DNA from: Aquipseudomonas ullengensis
Lineage (GTDB): Bacteria; Pseudomonadota; Gammaproteobacteria; Pseudomonadales; Pseudomonadaceae
Direction: 5' to 3'
DNA: 64,000 bases
Assembly (NCBI RefSeq): GCF_014174475.1
Contig: NZ_JACJUD010000002.1
Span: forward strand, 124,001-188,000
Shown here: one piece after another, positions 36,550 through 47,733 of the stretch
How the letters are laid out: every line of letters starts with the position of its first letter
Position numbering within the stretch: position 1 is the first letter of the stretch
The notes under the pieces: model-generated
The model's database searches: none
What the model saw: only the letters and a program-made list of their open reading frames with translations
What the model was told of the DNA's origin: nothing
Program-made: the position numbers and the translations under genes

Positions 36550-37103
36550 TCAACGAGATCAAGAAAGACGCCCAGGAACGCATGCAGAAGAGCCTGGACT
36601 CGCTGGGTCAGGCGTTCAGCCGGATTCGTACCGGCCAGGCGCACCCGAGCATTCTGGCTGGCGTGATGGTGCCTTACTATGGCGCCGATACCCCGCTGAA
36701 CCAGGTGGCCAACGTCACCGTCAAGGACGCCCGCACTCTGCAAGTGGTGGCCTTTGAGCGCAACATGCTGGCGGCCGTCGACAAGGCGATCCAGAGTTCC
36801 GGCCTGGGCTTCAACCCAACCAACCTGGGCGAGCTGTTGCTGATCTCGATGCCGGCCCTGACTGAGGAAACCCGCAGGGGCTTCACCAAGCAGGCGCGTG
36901 GCGAGGCAGAAAACGCCCGTGTCGCGGTGCGCAACATCCGCCGTGATGCCATGGCTCAGCTCAAAGACCTGGTCAAGGAAAAGGAAATCAGCGAAGACGA
37001 CGAGCGTCGTGCCGCCGATGACGTGCAGAAGATGACCGACAAGTTCGTTGCTGAAGTGGAAAAGGCGCTGGAAGCCAAAGAAACCGATCTGATGGCGGTC
37101 TGA
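36546..37103 (+). CDS. frr: Ribosome recycling factor
   Basis: The 185-aa tRNA-shaped protein splits post-termination ribosomes with EF-G. It shows [28 protein letters not shown] and the C-terminal helix with [15 protein letters not shown]. Overlap with pyrH (ATGA) implies coupled translation. Confidence 0.97.
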   Translation: MINEIKKDAQERMQKSLDSLGQAFSRIRTGQAHPSILAGVMVPYYGADTPLNQVANVTVKDARTLQVVAFERNMLAAVDKAIQSSGLGFNPTNLGELLLISMPALTEETRRGFTKQARGEAENARVAVRNIRRDAMAQLKDLVKEKEISEDDERRAADDVQKMTDKFVAEVEKALEAKETDLMAV

Positions 37104-37115
37104 CGGTCCTTTCCC

Positions 37116-37871
37116 ATGGTCAAGAGCAAGCAGGAAGCAGCGGCGATAGTGCCACGTCATGTGGCCATCATCATGGATGGTAATAATCGCTGGGCGAAGA
37201 AGCGTCTGCTGCCTGGCGTCGCCGGGCATAAGGCGGGCGTCGATGCGGTGCGCGCGGTGATTGAGGTGTGCGCCGAGGCGGGGGTTGAAGTGCTGACCCT
37301 GTTCGCCTTTTCCAGTGAGAACTGGCAGCGCCCGGCCGAGGAAGTGGGTGCGTTGATGGAGCTGTTCCTCAGTGCCCTGCGCCGTGAGGCGCGCAAGCTG
37401 AAGAGCAATGCCATCAGCCTGCGCATCATCGGCGATCGTTCGCGCTTTCACCCGGAACTGCAGGCCGCCATGCGCGAGGCCGAGCAGCAGACCGCCGGTG
37501 ACAGCCGCTTCGTCCTGCAGATCGCCGCCAACTACGGTGGTCAGTGGGATATTGCCCAGGCCGCGCAGCGCCTGGCGCGTGATGTGCAGGCCGGGCATCT
37601 GCAACCGGAAGACCTGACGCCCGAGCTGCTGCAGGGCTGTCTGGCCACGGGGGACCTGCCGCTGCCGGATCTGTGTATTCGTACCGGTGGCGAACACCGC
37701 ATCAGCAACTTCCTGTTGTGGCAGCTGGCCTATTCCGAGCTGTATTTCTCCGACCTGTTCTGGCCGGACTTCAAACACGAGGCCATGCGCAAGGCGCTGG
37801 CCGACTTTTCTACCCGCCAGCGGCGCTTCGGCAAGACCAGCGAGCAGGTAGAAGCCGAGGCGCGTAACTGA
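37116..37871 (+). CDS. uppS: Undecaprenyl diphosphate synthase
   Basis: The 251-aa cis-prenyltransferase makes the C55 carrier for peptidoglycan and LPS. The catalytic Asp is D21 in IIMDGNNRWAKKR. FAFSSENWQRP and RTGGEHRISNFLLWQ are conserved family segments. It lies 12 bases after frr and its stop overlaps the cdsA start. Confidence 0.97.
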   Translation: MVKSKQEAAAIVPRHVAIIMDGNNRWAKKRLLPGVAGHKAGVDAVRAVIEVCAEAGVEVLTLFAFSSENWQRPAEEVGALMELFLSALRREARKLKSNAISLRIIGDRSRFHPELQAAMREAEQQTAGDSRFVLQIAANYGGQWDIAQAAQRLARDVQAGHLQPEDLTPELLQGCLATGDLPLPDLCIRTGGEHRISNFLLWQLAYSELYFSDLFWPDFKHEAMRKALADFSTRQRRFGKTSEQVEAEARN

Positions 37872-38686
37872 TGCTGAAACAACGGATCATCACGGCGCTG
37901 ATTCTGCTGCCAATCGCTCTGGCAGGTTTTTTTCTGCTGAACGGCGCGCTTTTCGCCCTATTCATCGCTGCGGTGGTGACTCTGGGTGCCTGGGAGTGGG
38001 CTCGCATGGCGGGCTTCACTAGTCAGGTGCAGCGCGTCGGCTACGCCGCCGTGGTGGCGGTAGTGCTCTATGGGCTTTACCTGACTCCGGCGCTGGCCCC
38101 TTGGCTGCTGGGGTTGGCTGTGCTCTGGTGGTTGCTGGCGACCCTGCTGGTGCTCGGTTATCCGGGTAGCAGTCGCTACTGGGGTGGTTTACCGGGCAAG
38201 TTGCTGATCGGTCTGCTGATCCTGCTACCGGCCTGGCAGGGCCTGGTGCTGCTCAAGCAGTGGCCGCAGGCCAATGGCTTGATCATTGCGGTAATGGTGC
38301 TGGTGTGGGGCGCCGATATTGGTGCCTATTTCTCTGGCAAGGCCTTCGGCAAACGCAAGCTGGCGCCGAGCGTCAGCCCCGGTAAGAGCTGGGAAGGGCT
38401 GTATGGTGGTTTGCTGGCCAGCCTGCTGATCACTGCTGCGGTCGGTCTTCAGCAAGGCTGGCAAGGCAAGAACTTCGCTCTGGCGCTGGGTGGCGCGGCG
38501 CTGGTGGTGCTGGTGTCGGTAGTCGGTGATCTGACCGAAAGCATGTTCAAGCGCCAGTCGGGGATCAAGGACAGCAGCAATCTGCTGCCTGGGCACGGCG
38601 GCGTGCTGGATCGTATCGACAGCCTGACTGCTGCGGTGCCGGTGTTCGCCGTACTGCTCTGGCTGGCCGGCTGGGGCGCTCTGTGA
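37871..38686 (+). CDS. cdsA: Phosphatidate cytidylyltransferase
   Basis: The 271-aa polytopic membrane enzyme makes CDP-diacylglycerol. The family signature near residues 227-249 includes [18 protein letters not shown]. About eight hydrophobic helices are seen. The dxr GTG overlaps its stop. Confidence 0.96.
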   Translation: MLKQRIITALILLPIALAGFFLLNGALFALFIAAVVTLGAWEWARMAGFTSQVQRVGYAAVVAVVLYGLYLTPALAPWLLGLAVLWWLLATLLVLGYPGSSRYWGGLPGKLLIGLLILLPAWQGLVLLKQWPQANGLIIAVMVLVWGADIGAYFSGKAFGKRKLAPSVSPGKSWEGLYGGLLASLLITAAVGLQQGWQGKNFALALGGAALVVLVSVVGDLTESMFKRQSGIKDSSNLLPGHGGVLDRIDSLTAAVPVFAVLLWLAGWGAL

Positions 38687-39873
38687 GTCAGCTGCAACAG
38701 ATCACGGTTCTCGGGGCAACCGGCTCCATCGGTCTCAGCACCCTGGGCGTGATCGCTCGGCATCCGGAGCGTTATCAGGTTTTTGCGCTGACTGGTTTCT
38801 CGCGCTTGCGCGAGCTGGAACAGCTCTGTCTCAAACACTGCCCGCAGTTTGCGGTGACGGCCGACGAACATTCTGCAGCCCAGTTGCAGGGCGCTTTGCG
38901 GGCTGCCGGCCTGTCGACCCAGGTACTGGCTGGCGCCGAGGCGCTGTGCGAGGTTTCCGCTCATCCCGATGTGGATGCGGTGATGGCCGCCATTGTCGGC
39001 GCCGCCGGCTTGCAGCCGACCTTGGCAGCGGTCGAGGCGGGCAAGAAGGTGCTGCTGGCCAACAAAGAAGCGCTGGTGATGTCGGGTGACCTGTTCATCC
39101 AGGCGGTGCGCCGCAGTGGCGCCGTGCTGTTGCCGATCGACAGTGAGCACAACGCGATCTTCCAGTGCCTGCCCGGCGACTATGCGCGTGGCCTGGGTGC
39201 GGTAGGTGTGCGCCGCATTCTGCTGACCGCCTCGGGTGGCCCGTTCCGCGAAACGCCGCTGGCCGAGCTGGAGCAGGTCAGTCCCGAGCAAGCCTGCGCC
39301 CATCCCAATTGGTCGATGGGGCGCAAGATTTCGGTGGACTCGGCCAGCATGATGAACAAGGGGCTGGAGCTCATCGAGGCCTGCTGGCTGTTCGATGCCA
39401 AGCCCCCGCAGGTCGAAGTGGTGATTCATCCGCAGAGCGTGATCCATTCGCTGGTCGACTATGTCGATGGCTCGGTGCTGGCGCAGCTGGGGAATCCGGA
39501 TATGCGTACGCCGATCGCCCATGCATTGGCCTGGCCGCAGCGCATCGATTCCGGGGTGGCGCCACTCGATCTGTTTGCAGTGGCGCGTCTGGATTTTCAG
39601 CGCCCGGATGAACAGCGTTTTCCTTGCCTGCGTCTGGCGCGACAGGCGGCAGAAGCGGGTGGCAGTGCGCCGGCGCTGCTCAATGCGGCCAATGAAGTGG
39701 CTGTGGCGGCCTTTCTCGAGCGGCGCATCCGCTTCCCGGAGATCGCGCGTATCATCGATGAAGTATTGAATTCCGAGGCCTCGACTGCGGTCGAAAGCCT
39801 CGGCGCGGTGCTGGCTGCCGATGCCCGGGCGCGTGCCCTGGCTGGTGAATGGTTGAATCGCCACGGGCGTTGA
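38683..39873 (+). CDS. dxr: 1-deoxy-D-xylulose 5-phosphate reductoisomerase
   Basis: The 396-aa MEP-pathway enzyme uses NADPH (GATGSIG, residues 11-17). Metal-site and substrate residues lie in [12 protein letters not shown], and [19 protein letters not shown] is conserved. The start is GTG, overlapping the cdsA stop as GTGA. ispD of the same pathway lies at 58.8 kb. Confidence 0.96.
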   Translation: MSQLQQITVLGATGSIGLSTLGVIARHPERYQVFALTGFSRLRELEQLCLKHCPQFAVTADEHSAAQLQGALRAAGLSTQVLAGAEALCEVSAHPDVDAVMAAIVGAAGLQPTLAAVEAGKKVLLANKEALVMSGDLFIQAVRRSGAVLLPIDSEHNAIFQCLPGDYARGLGAVGVRRILLTASGGPFRETPLAELEQVSPEQACAHPNWSMGRKISVDSASMMNKGLELIEACWLFDAKPPQVEVVIHPQSVIHSLVDYVDGSVLAQLGNPDMRTPIAHALAWPQRIDSGVAPLDLFAVARLDFQRPDEQRFPCLRLARQAAEAGGSAPALLNAANEVAVAAFLERRIRFPEIARIIDEVLNSEASTAVESLGAVLAADARARALAGEWLNRHGR

Positions 39874-39888
39874 GGTCGGAGGAAGGCG

Positions 39889-41229
39889 ATGAGCGCGATG
39901 TACATGTTTTTCGGCACCCTGATTGCTCTCGGCGTGCTGGTGACGTTCCATGAATTCGGTCACTTCTGGGTGGCGCGTCGTTGTGGTGTGAAGGTTTTGC
40001 GCTTCTCTGTCGGCTTCGGCAGCCCATTGCTGCGCTGGAGTGACCGGCAGGGCACGGAGTTCGTTCTGGCTGCCATTCCGCTGGGTGGCTACGTAAAAAT
40101 GCTCGACGAGCGTGAGGGCGAGGTGCCCGAGGCGCTTCTGGATCAGTCCTTCAATCGCAAGTCGGTGGGGCAGCGCATCGCCATCGTCTCGGCCGGGCCG
40201 ATTGCCAACTTCCTCCTGGCCATCCTGTTCTTCTGGTTTATCGCCATGCTCGGCAGCGAGCAGGTGCGTCCGGTGATTGGCAAGGTCGCTCCCGACAGCC
40301 TGGCAGCTACTGCTGGCTTGCAGGCAGGGCAGGAAATCATTGCTGTCGATGGCGAGCTGACCGGCGGCTGGGCAGCGGTCAACCTGCAGCTGGTGCGGCG
40401 CCTGGGTGAGAGTGGCAGCCTTGAACTGCGTGTTCGCGAGCCTGCGTCGACCCTGGAGAGCACTCATCAATTGGCGCTGAGCGACTGGCAGAAGGGTGTC
40501 GATGAGCCTGATCCAGTCGGCTCCCTGGGGATCGCCCCGTGGCGCCCGGCTGTCGAACCAGTGGTTAACGAGGTGGACCCGGATGGCCCGGCGCATGCGG
40601 TCGGCGTGAAGCTGGGGGATCGCCTGCTGGCGTTGGATGGCCAGGCGCTGGATGAATGGCAGCAAGTGGTCGACCGCGTACGTGTACGTCCGGGCGAGCA
40701 AGTAGTGCTGCGCCTGCAGCGTGATGGTCAGGTGCTGGATCTGCAATTGACCCTCGCCGCCCGCGGTAAGGCGGGTTATCTGGGGGTTGGCGTCAAAGGT
40801 GGCGAATGGCCGGCCGAAATGCTCCATGAAGTGAGCTTCGGTCCGCTGGATGCAGTGGGTGAAGGCCTGCGCCGCACCTGGCAGATGACCGCCTTGACCC
40901 TTGATTCGCTGAAGAAAATGCTCTTGGGCGAGCTCTCGGTAAAAAACTTGAGCGGGCCGATAACCATTGCTAAAGTGGCGGGCGCTTCGGCCCAGTCCGG
41001 CGTGGGGGATTTTCTCAACTTCCTCGCGTACCTGAGCATCAGCCTGGGTGTTCTCAATTTGTTGCCCATCCCGGTGCTGGATGGCGGGCATTTGCTGTTC
41101 TACCTGGTCGAGTGGGTGCGTGGTCGCCCGCTGTCAGAGCGAGTGCAGGGGTGGGGTATCCAGATTGGTATCAGTCTGGTGCTGGGGGTCATGTTACTGG
41201 CGCTGGTCAACGACCTAGGCCGTCTGTAA
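39889..41229 (+). CDS. rseP: RseP site-2 intramembrane metalloprotease
   Basis: The 446-aa inner-membrane protease cleaves the anti-sigma factor that holds the envelope-stress sigma (AlgU/RpoE). Active-site HEFGH is residues 21-25 in TM1, and the third ligand motif NLLPIPVLDGGHL is in TM3. Two PDZ domains lie between. Its position just upstream of bamA links outer-membrane assembly with stress sensing. Confidence 0.95.
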   Translation: MSAMYMFFGTLIALGVLVTFHEFGHFWVARRCGVKVLRFSVGFGSPLLRWSDRQGTEFVLAAIPLGGYVKMLDEREGEVPEALLDQSFNRKSVGQRIAIVSAGPIANFLLAILFFWFIAMLGSEQVRPVIGKVAPDSLAATAGLQAGQEIIAVDGELTGGWAAVNLQLVRRLGESGSLELRVREPASTLESTHQLALSDWQKGVDEPDPVGSLGIAPWRPAVEPVVNEVDPDGPAHAVGVKLGDRLLALDGQALDEWQQVVDRVRVRPGEQVVLRLQRDGQVLDLQLTLAARGKAGYLGVGVKGGEWPAEMLHEVSFGPLDAVGEGLRRTWQMTALTLDSLKKMLLGELSVKNLSGPITIAKVAGASAQSGVGDFLNFLAYLSISLGVLNLLPIPVLDGGHLLFYLVEWVRGRPLSERVQGWGIQIGISLVLGVMLLALVNDLGRL

Positions 41230-41249
41230 CGAAATGCTGAATTCCGAAA

Positions 41250-41276
41250 TCTGCCGCGTATTGCGGCAGTTTCTTT
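41250..41276 (+). terminator. Possible terminator between rseP and bamA
   Basis: CTGCCGC-GTATT-GCGGCAG (41251-41269) followed by TTTCTTTATTG. It may partly end the pyrH-rseP transcript; no separate bamA promoter was found. Confidence 0.55.
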
Positions 41277-41304
41277 ATTGTCAGTTGGAATAAGAAAGGA
41301 CTTC

Positions 41305-43728
41305 ATGAAACGTCTGCTGCTACCTGCGGTTCTCGCCGCATTGATGATCGCCGAAGTTCACGCCGAGTCCTTCACCATCACAGATATTCGCGTCAACGGC
41401 CTGCAGCGGGTTTCCGCCGGCAGCCTGTTCGGCGCCTTGCCGTTGAACGTGGGCGACCAGGCTGACGATGGTCGTCTGGTCGAGGCGACTCGCTCGCTGT
41501 TCAAGACTGGCTTCTTCCAGGATATCCAGCTGGGTCGTGAAGGCGATGTGCTGGTGATCAGCGTGGTCGAGCGTCCGTCGATCTCCGGTATCGAGATCGA
41601 AGGCAACAAGGCGATCAGCACCGAAGACCTGATGAAAGGTCTGCAGCAGTCGGGTCTGTCCGAAGGCGAAATCTTCCAGCGCGCGACCCTCGAAGGCGTG
41701 CGCAACGAGCTGCTGCGCCAGTACGTTGCCCAGGGCCGCTACTCGGCCGAGATCGAGGCGGAAGTGATTCCGCAGCCGCGCAACCGCGTCGCGCTGAAGA
41801 TCAACATCAACGAAGGCTCGGTCGCTGCTATCCAGCACATCAACGTGGTGGGTAACAGCGTATTCCCCGATGAAGACCTGGTTGGCCTGTTCGAGCTGAA
41901 GACCACCAACTGGCTGTCGTTCTTCAAGAACGACGACAAGTACGCCCGCGAAAAGCTGTCCGGTGACCTGGAGCGTCTGCGCTCCTACTACCTGGATCGC
42001 GGCTACATCAACATGGATATCTCCTCCACCCAGGTATCCATCACCCCGGACAAGAAGCACGTCTACATCACCGTCAACGTCAACGAAGGTGAGAAGTACA
42101 GCGTCCGCGAGGTCAAGCTGTCGGGCGACCTGAAAGTTCCGGAAGAAGAAATCAAGAAACTGCTGCTGGTCAAGGAAGGGCAGGTGTTCTCGCGCAAAGT
42201 GATGACCACCACCTCTGAGCTGATCACCCGCCGCCTGGGTAACGAAGGCTATACCTTCGCCAACGTCAACGGCATCCCGCAGCCCCATGACGAAGACCAC
42301 ACCGTATCGATCACCTTTGGTGTCGACCCGGGCAAGCGTGCCTACGTCAACCGCATCAACTTCCGCGGCAACACCAAGACCGAAGACGAAGTGCTGCGCC
42401 GCGAAATGCGCCAGATGGAAGGTGGCTGGGCTTCGACCTACCTGATCGACCAGTCCAAGACCCGTCTCGAGCGTCTGGGCTACTTCAAGGAAGTGAACGT
42501 CGAAACGCCGCAGGTTCCGGGCACCGACGACCAGGTCGACGTCAACTACAGCGTGGAAGAGCAGGCATCCGGCTCGATCACCGCCAGCGTTGGTTTCGCG
42601 CAGAACGCCGGCCTGATCCTTGGTGGCTCGATCAGCCAGAACAACTTCCTCGGTACGGGTAACAAGGTCAGCCTGGGGCTGACCCGTAGCGAATACCAGA
42701 CCCGCTACAACTTCGGTTTCGTCGACCCCTACTGGACGCCGGACGGTGTCAGCCTGGGTTACAACGCCTTCTACCGCACCACTGACTACGACGAGCTCGA
42801 TACCGATGTATCCAGCTACTCGGTCGACAGCCTGGGTGCCGGTGTGAGCATCGGTTACCCGATCAGCGAGACCTCGCGCCTGACCTACGGCCTGACCGTG
42901 CAGCAGGACTCCCTGGATACCGGTTACTACACCGTGGATGAGATCCTCGCCTTCCTGGATACCGAAGGCGACAACTTCCTCAACTTCAAGGGTTCCATCG
43001 GCTGGTCGGAATCGACCCTGAACAAGGGTGTGATGGCGACCCGTGGTCACTCGCAGAGCCTGGTGCTCGAGTCGACCATTCCGGGTAGCGACCTGTCGTT
43101 CTTCAAGATCGACTACCGTGGCCAGACCTTTGCTCCGTTGACCCAGTCGACCGCGCTGCGTTTCCACACCGAGCTGGGCTATGGCGACGGCTACGGCTCG
43201 ACCACAGGCCTGCCGTTCTATGAGAACTACTATGCCGGTGGCTTCAACTCCGTGCGTGGCTTCGAGGACAGCACTCTAGGCCCGCGCAGTACTCCTAGCG
43301 TGGCGCGAGATGCCAATGGTACTCCGCTCAGTAGCGGTGCCGAAGGCGCCGGTCCGGGTGTTGATGGTCGCTATACCGATGACCCGGATCCGGTAGCTTA
43401 CGGTGGTAACGTGTTGATCCAGGGGGGGGTCGAGTACCTCTTCCCGCTGCCGTTCATCAAGGACCAGCGCTCGCTGCGGACCGTGCTGTTCTGGGACGTG
43501 GGTAGTGTGTTCCTGAGCGATTGCCCGACCAAGACGGCGGCTACTCAATACATGAATACCTCCAGCTGCGGCACTATTGATGCCAGCGAACTGGCCAGCT
43601 CCGTGGGTGTTGGTGTGACCTGGGTGACTGCGCTGGGTCCGCTGAGCTTCAGCCTGGCGGCGCCGGTGAAGAAGCCGGAAGATTCCGATCCGCAGATATT
43701 CCAGTTCTCGCTGGGCCAGACGTTCTAA
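41305..43728 (+). CDS. bamA: Outer membrane assembly factor BamA
   Basis: The 807-aa protein is the core of the BAM complex. It has a signal peptide cut near A20, five POTRA repeats (about residues 23-425; e.g. ITDIRVNGLQRV and VNRINFRGNTKT), and a 16-strand barrel. Loop 6 VRGF is seen in FNSVRGFEDSTLGPRS and the last strand ends QFSLGQTF with terminal Phe. ATG 41305 is chosen for AAGGA and signal peptide. A run of eight G (43422-43429) lies in the coding sequence at codons IQGGVE. Confidence 0.97.
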   Translation: MKRLLLPAVLAALMIAEVHAESFTITDIRVNGLQRVSAGSLFGALPLNVGDQADDGRLVEATRSLFKTGFFQDIQLGREGDVLVISVVERPSISGIEIEGNKAISTEDLMKGLQQSGLSEGEIFQRATLEGVRNELLRQYVAQGRYSAEIEAEVIPQPRNRVALKININEGSVAAIQHINVVGNSVFPDEDLVGLFELKTTNWLSFFKNDDKYAREKLSGDLERLRSYYLDRGYINMDISSTQVSITPDKKHVYITVNVNEGEKYSVREVKLSGDLKVPEEEIKKLLLVKEGQVFSRKVMTTTSELITRRLGNEGYTFANVNGIPQPHDEDHTVSITFGVDPGKRAYVNRINFRGNTKTEDEVLRREMRQMEGGWASTYLIDQSKTRLERLGYFKEVNVETPQVPGTDDQVDVNYSVEEQASGSITASVGFAQNAGLILGGSISQNNFLGTGNKVSLGLTRSEYQTRYNFGFVDPYWTPDGVSLGYNAFYRTTDYDELDTDVSSYSVDSLGAGVSIGYPISETSRLTYGLTVQQDSLDTGYYTVDEILAFLDTEGDNFLNFKGSIGWSESTLNKGVMATRGHSQSLVLESTIPGSDLSFFKIDYRGQTFAPLTQSTALRFHTELGYGDGYGSTTGLPFYENYYAGGFNSVRGFEDSTLGPRSTPSVARDANGTPLSSGAEGAGPGVDGRYTDDPDPVAYGGNVLIQGGVEYLFPLPFIKDQRSLRTVLFWDVGSVFLSDCPTKTAATQYMNTSSCGTIDASELASSVGVGVTWVTALGPLSFSLAAPVKKPEDSDPQIFQFSLGQTF

Positions 43729-43771
43729 TTGCTTGATAAATGACAACAGTATTTGTTGCAGGAGTTTCACT

Positions 43772-44275
43772 GTGCGTAAGTTGACTCAACTGGTTCTGCT
43801 GGCTGCGGCCCTGGTAGCAACCCCGGCGTTTGCCGAAATGAAGATCGCGGTCATGAACTACCAGATGGCCCTGCTGGAATCCGATGCGGCCAAGAAATAC
43901 GCCGTGGATGCCGAGAAGAAATTCGGTCCGCAGCTGAACAAGCTGAAGCAGCTGGAAAGCGGCGCCAAGGGCATTCAGGATCGCCTGGTCAAGGGTGGCG
44001 ACAAGCTGCAACAAGCCGAGCGCGAGCGCCTGGAGCTTGAATTCAAGCAGAAAGCCCGTGATTTCCAGTTCCAGTCCAAGGAGCTGAACGAAGCCAAAGC
44101 GGTTTCCGATCGCGACATGCTCAAGCAGCTCAAGCCGAAGCTGGACAAGGCCGTTGAAGAAGTTATCAGCAAAGGTAACTTCGACCTGGTGCTCGAGCGC
44201 GGTGCGGTAGTCGATGTCAAACCTCAGTACGACATCACCCGCCAGGTTATCGAGCGTATGAACTCGCTGCGCTGA
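43772..44275 (+). CDS. skp: Periplasmic chaperone Skp/OmpH
   Basis: The 167-aa OmpH-family chaperone carries unfolded outer-membrane proteins to BamA. The signal peptide [21 protein letters not shown] is followed by [10 protein letters not shown] and a long helical arm rich in Lys/Glu. The start is GTG at 43772 with AGGAG at 8 bases. An upstream in-frame ATG at 43733 would disrupt the signal. It is 43 bases from bamA. Confidence 0.94.
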   Translation: MRKLTQLVLLAAALVATPAFAEMKIAVMNYQMALLESDAAKKYAVDAEKKFGPQLNKLKQLESGAKGIQDRLVKGGDKLQQAERERLELEFKQKARDFQFQSKELNEAKAVSDRDMLKQLKPKLDKAVEEVISKGNFDLVLERGAVVDVKPQYDITRQVIERMNSLR

Positions 44276-44277
44276 TC

Positions 44278-45336
44278 ATGAGTGCAACAGTGTTCACCCT
44301 TGGCCAACTGGCCGAGCGCCTCGGTGCCACCCTGCGTGGCGCCGCAGACAAGCAGATCAGCGGTCTGGCGACCTTGCAGGACGCCGGCCCCGATCAGCTG
44401 AGTTTTCTGGCTAACGCGCAGTACCGCAAGTTTCTCGCCGAGACGCGTGCCGGTGTTCTGCTGCTGACTGCCGCCGATGCTGAGGGTTACGCCGGCGACG
44501 TGCTGGTGGTGGCCAATCCGTATCTGGCCTACGCCGAACTTTCCCATCTCTTCGATCGCAAGCCGGTTGCGGCAGCGGGTGTACACCCGACTGCCGTAGT
44601 TGCTGCTGATGCCGTGGTCGATCCGAGCGCCAGTGTCGGCGCTTATGTGGTGATCGAAAGTGGCGCGCAGATCGCAGCCGGCGTGACCATTGGCGCTCAG
44701 TGCGTGATTGGTGCGCGCAGCGTGGTGGGCGAGGGTGGCTGGCTGGCGCCGCGGGTGACGCTGTATCACGACGTGATCATTGGCAAGCGTGTGGTGATCC
44801 AGTCCGGCGCGGTACTCGGGGGTGAGGGCTTCGGCTTCGCCAACGAGAAGGGCGTCTGGCAGAAGATCGCGCAGATTGGCGGTGTGCAGTTGGGTGACGA
44901 CGTCGAAGTCGGCGCTAATACCACCATCGACCGCGGTGCGCTGGCCGATACCCTGATCGGTAACGGTGTGAAGCTGGATAACCAGATCATGATCGCGCAC
45001 AACGTGCAGATCGGCGACAACACGGCCATGGCCGGCTGCGTCGGGATTTCCGGCAGCACCAAGATTGGCAAGAACTGCATGATCGCCGGTGGCGTGGGCA
45101 TGGTTGGGCACATCGAGGTGTGCGACAACGTGTTCGTTACCGGCATGACCATGGTCACTCGCTCGATTACCGAGCCAGGCGCCTATTCTTCCGGGACCGC
45201 CATGCAGACTGCTGGCGACTGGAAGAAGAGCGCGGCGCGGATTCGCCAGCTGGACGATATGGCACGACGCCTGCGCGATATGGAAAAGCGCCTGGCTGCC
45301 GTGACCCCGGGCCCCGACGCCTCATCAGATGCCTGA
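44278..45336 (+). CDS. lpxD: UDP-3-O-(3-hydroxyacyl)glucosamine N-acyltransferase
   Basis: The 352-aa trimeric left-handed beta-helix enzyme adds the second acyl chain of lipid A. Hexapeptide repeats dominate residues 100-310, with the catalytic His region [16 protein letters not shown]. The C-terminus is a charged helix. It starts 2 bases after skp. Confidence 0.96.
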   Translation: MSATVFTLGQLAERLGATLRGAADKQISGLATLQDAGPDQLSFLANAQYRKFLAETRAGVLLLTAADAEGYAGDVLVVANPYLAYAELSHLFDRKPVAAAGVHPTAVVAADAVVDPSASVGAYVVIESGAQIAAGVTIGAQCVIGARSVVGEGGWLAPRVTLYHDVIIGKRVVIQSGAVLGGEGFGFANEKGVWQKIAQIGGVQLGDDVEVGANTTIDRGALADTLIGNGVKLDNQIMIAHNVQIGDNTAMAGCVGISGSTKIGKNCMIAGGVGMVGHIEVCDNVFVTGMTMVTRSITEPGAYSSGTAMQTAGDWKKSAARIRQLDDMARRLRDMEKRLAAVTPGPDASSDA

Positions 45337-45382
45337 CCCGCACCTGGCGCGCGCCCCTATTTTTTGAACAGGCTTTCCGGAA

Positions 45383-45823
45383 ATGATGGACATCAACGAA
45401 ATTCGCGAATATCTGCCGCACCGCTACCCTTTCCTTCTGGTGGATCGGGTTGCCGAGCTGGATATTGAGGGCAAGAGCATTCGCGCCTACAAGAATGTCA
45501 GCATCAACGAGCCTTTCTTCAACGGCCATTTTCCCGAGCATCCGATCATGCCGGGCGTGTTGATCATCGAAGCGATGGCACAGGCTGCCGGCATCCTCGG
45601 CTTCAAGATGATGGATCTGAAGCCGTCCGATGGCACCCTTTATTACTTCGTCGGTTCGGACAAACTGCGTTTCCGTCAGCCAGTGCTGCCGGGTGATCAA
45701 CTGATACTCGAAGCGCGCTTCCTCAGTAGCAAACGCAGCATCTGGAAGTTTCAGTGCAAGGCCAGCGTCGACGGCAAGGAAGTCTGCTCGGCAGAAATCA
45801 TCTGTGCGGAACGCAAACTATGA
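45383..45823 (+). CDS. fabZ: 3-hydroxyacyl-ACP dehydratase FabZ
   Basis: The 146-aa hotdog enzyme dehydrates 3-hydroxyacyl-ACP, competing with lipid A synthesis for substrate. Active-site residues are H49 and E63 in [12 protein letters not shown]...IIEAMAQ. The second ATG (45386) is equally possible. The lpxA start overlaps its stop. Confidence 0.96.
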   Translation: MMDINEIREYLPHRYPFLLVDRVAELDIEGKSIRAYKNVSINEPFFNGHFPEHPIMPGVLIIEAMAQAAGILGFKMMDLKPSDGTLYYFVGSDKLRFRQPVLPGDQLILEARFLSSKRSIWKFQCKASVDGKEVCSAEIICAERKL

Positions 45824-46596
45824 GTTTGATTGACCCTCGCGCCATCATCGATCCGTCGGCCAAACTGGCGGATGACGTTCAGGTCGGCCCTTGGTCGATC
45901 ATCGGAGCGGATGTGGAAATCGGCGAGGGTACCGTGGTTGGGCCGCATGTCGTGCTCAAAGGGCCTACCCGTATCGGTAAGCACAACCACATCTTCCAGT
46001 TTTCCTCGATTGGCGAAGACACCCCGGATCTTAAGTACAAGGGTGAGGCCACGCGTTTGGTGATCGGCGATCACAACGTGATCCGCGAAGGCGTGACCAT
46101 TCACCGCGGGACCATTCAAGACCGTGCAGAAACCACCATCGGCGATCACAACCTGCTGATGGCTTATGTGCATGTCGGCCACGATAGCGTGATCGGCAAC
46201 AACTGCATCCTGGTCAACAACACTGCGCTGGCCGGCCATGTGCACATGGACGACTGGGCGATCCTCTCCGGCTTCACCCTGGTCCACCAGTTCTGCCGTA
46301 TCGGCGCGCACAGTTTTTCCGGCATGGGCACGGCGATCGGCAAGGACGTTCCGGCCTACGTCACCGTGTTCGGTAACCCGGCCGAGGCGCGCAGCATGAA
46401 CTTCGAAGGCATGCGCCGTCGTGGTTTCAGCGCCGAGGCGATTCAGGCTCTGCGTCGCGCTTATAAAGTGGTTTATCGCCAGGGGCTGACCGTCGAACAG
46501 GCATTGGCCGAACTGGCCGAGTCTGCTGCACAGTTCCCGGAAGTGGCGGTATTCCGCGACTCGATCCAGGCATCGACCCGCGGCATCACCCGCTAA
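45820..46596 (+). CDS. lpxA: UDP-GlcNAc O-acyltransferase
   Basis: The 258-aa beta-helix enzyme starts lipid A synthesis. Catalytic His is in the [16 protein letters not shown] stretch, with [12 protein letters not shown] following. ATG 45820 ([16 protein letters not shown]) overlaps the fabZ stop by 4 bases. Confidence 0.97.
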   Translation: MSLIDPRAIIDPSAKLADDVQVGPWSIIGADVEIGEGTVVGPHVVLKGPTRIGKHNHIFQFSSIGEDTPDLKYKGEATRLVIGDHNVIREGVTIHRGTIQDRAETTIGDHNLLMAYVHVGHDSVIGNNCILVNNTALAGHVHMDDWAILSGFTLVHQFCRIGAHSFSGMGTAIGKDVPAYVTVFGNPAEARSMNFEGMRRRGFSAEAIQALRRAYKVVYRQGLTVEQALAELAESAAQFPEVAVFRDSIQASTRGITR

Positions 46597-46599
46597 GCC

Positions 46600-47733
46600 A
46601 TGTCGCGTCCATTGCGAATCGCGCTGGTGGCCGGTGAGGCTTCCGGCGACATCCTCGGCTCCGGCCTGATGCAGGCACTCAAGCTCCAGCACCCGCAGAT
46701 CGAATTCATCGGTATCGGCGGGCCGCGCATGGAAGCCGAAGGGCTGGCGTCCTATTTCCCCATGGAGCGCCTGTCGGTGATGGGCCTGGTCGAGGTGCTC
46801 GGCCGGCTGCCTGAGCTGCTGTCGCGGCGCAAACGCCTGATCCGCACGCTGATCGCCGAGAAACCGGACGTGTTCATCGGTATCGATGCCCCGGACTTCA
46901 ACCTGACCCTCGAACTCAAGCTGCGTCAGGCCGGGATCAAGACCGTGCACTACGTCAGCCCGTCGGTCTGGGCCTGGCGGCAGAAGCGCGTGTTGAAGAT
47001 CCGTGAAGCCTGCGACCTGATGCTGACCCTGTTTCCCTTCGAGGCGCGCTTCTACGACGAGCATCAGGTGCCCGTACGCTTCGTCGGCCATCCGCTGGCC
47101 AACACCATTCCCCTGCAGGCGGATCGCCAGGCGGCGCGTGACGCCTTGGGCCTGGACGGTGATGCGCCGGTGGTCGCGCTGTTGCCTGGTAGCCGGGGTG
47201 GTGAAGTGGCGCGCCTGGGGGCGTTGTTCCTCAATGCCGCTGAGCGCTTGCGCACCATGCGCCCAGGCGTGCGTTTCGTTCTGCCGTGCGCCAGTCGTGA
47301 GCGCCGTACGCAGCTGGAAGAAATGCTGGGTGGGCGTGATCTGTCCTTGCAGTTGCTCGACGGCCGCTCCCATGAAGCCCTGGCAGCCTGCGATGCGGTG
47401 CTGATCGCCTCGGGTACGGCAACCCTCGAAGCGCTGCTGTACAAGCGCCCGATGGTGGTGGCGTACAAGGTGGCGCCGCTGACTTATCGGATTCTTCGGC
47501 GCCTGGTGACCAGCGCCTACATTTCCCTGCCCAATCTGCTGGCCGAGCGCTTGCTGGTGCCGGAGCTGATCCAGGACGCGGCAACCCCGGATGCCCTGGC
47601 GCAGAGCCTGGCGCCGCTGCTGGATGATGGCGCGGTGCAGACCGAGGGCTTCGACGTGATTCATCGCGCCCTGCGCCACGATGCCTCGACCCAGGCCGCC
47701 GAAGCGGTGTTGGCCCTGGCGGAGCGCGCCTGA
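46600..47733 (+). CDS. lpxB: Lipid-A-disaccharide synthase
   Basis: The 377-aa GT19 transferase joins UDP-2,3-diacylglucosamine with lipid X. It begins with the typical [16 protein letters not shown] and includes [19 protein letters not shown] and [13 protein letters not shown]. It lies 3 bases after lpxA and its stop overlaps the rnhB ATG. Confidence 0.97.
   Translation: MSRPLRIALVAGEASGDILGSGLMQALKLQHPQIEFIGIGGPRMEAEGLASYFPMERLSVMGLVEVLGRLPELLSRRKRLIRTLIAEKPDVFIGIDAPDFNLTLELKLRQAGIKTVHYVSPSVWAWRQKRVLKIREACDLMLTLFPFEARFYDEHQVPVRFVGHPLANTIPLQADRQAARDALGLDGDAPVVALLPGSRGGEVARLGALFLNAAERLRTMRPGVRFVLPCASRERRTQLEEMLGGRDLSLQLLDGRSHEALAACDAVLIASGTATLEALLYKRPMVVAYKVAPLTYRILRRLVTSAYISLPNLLAERLLVPELIQDAATPDALAQSLAPLLDDGAVQTEGFDVIHRALRHDASTQAAEAVLALAERA

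Noticed and set aside
38449..41091. 880-codon minus-strand frame across cdsA, dxr and rseP
   Set aside because: Spans three genes in antisense with biased composition; not a gene.
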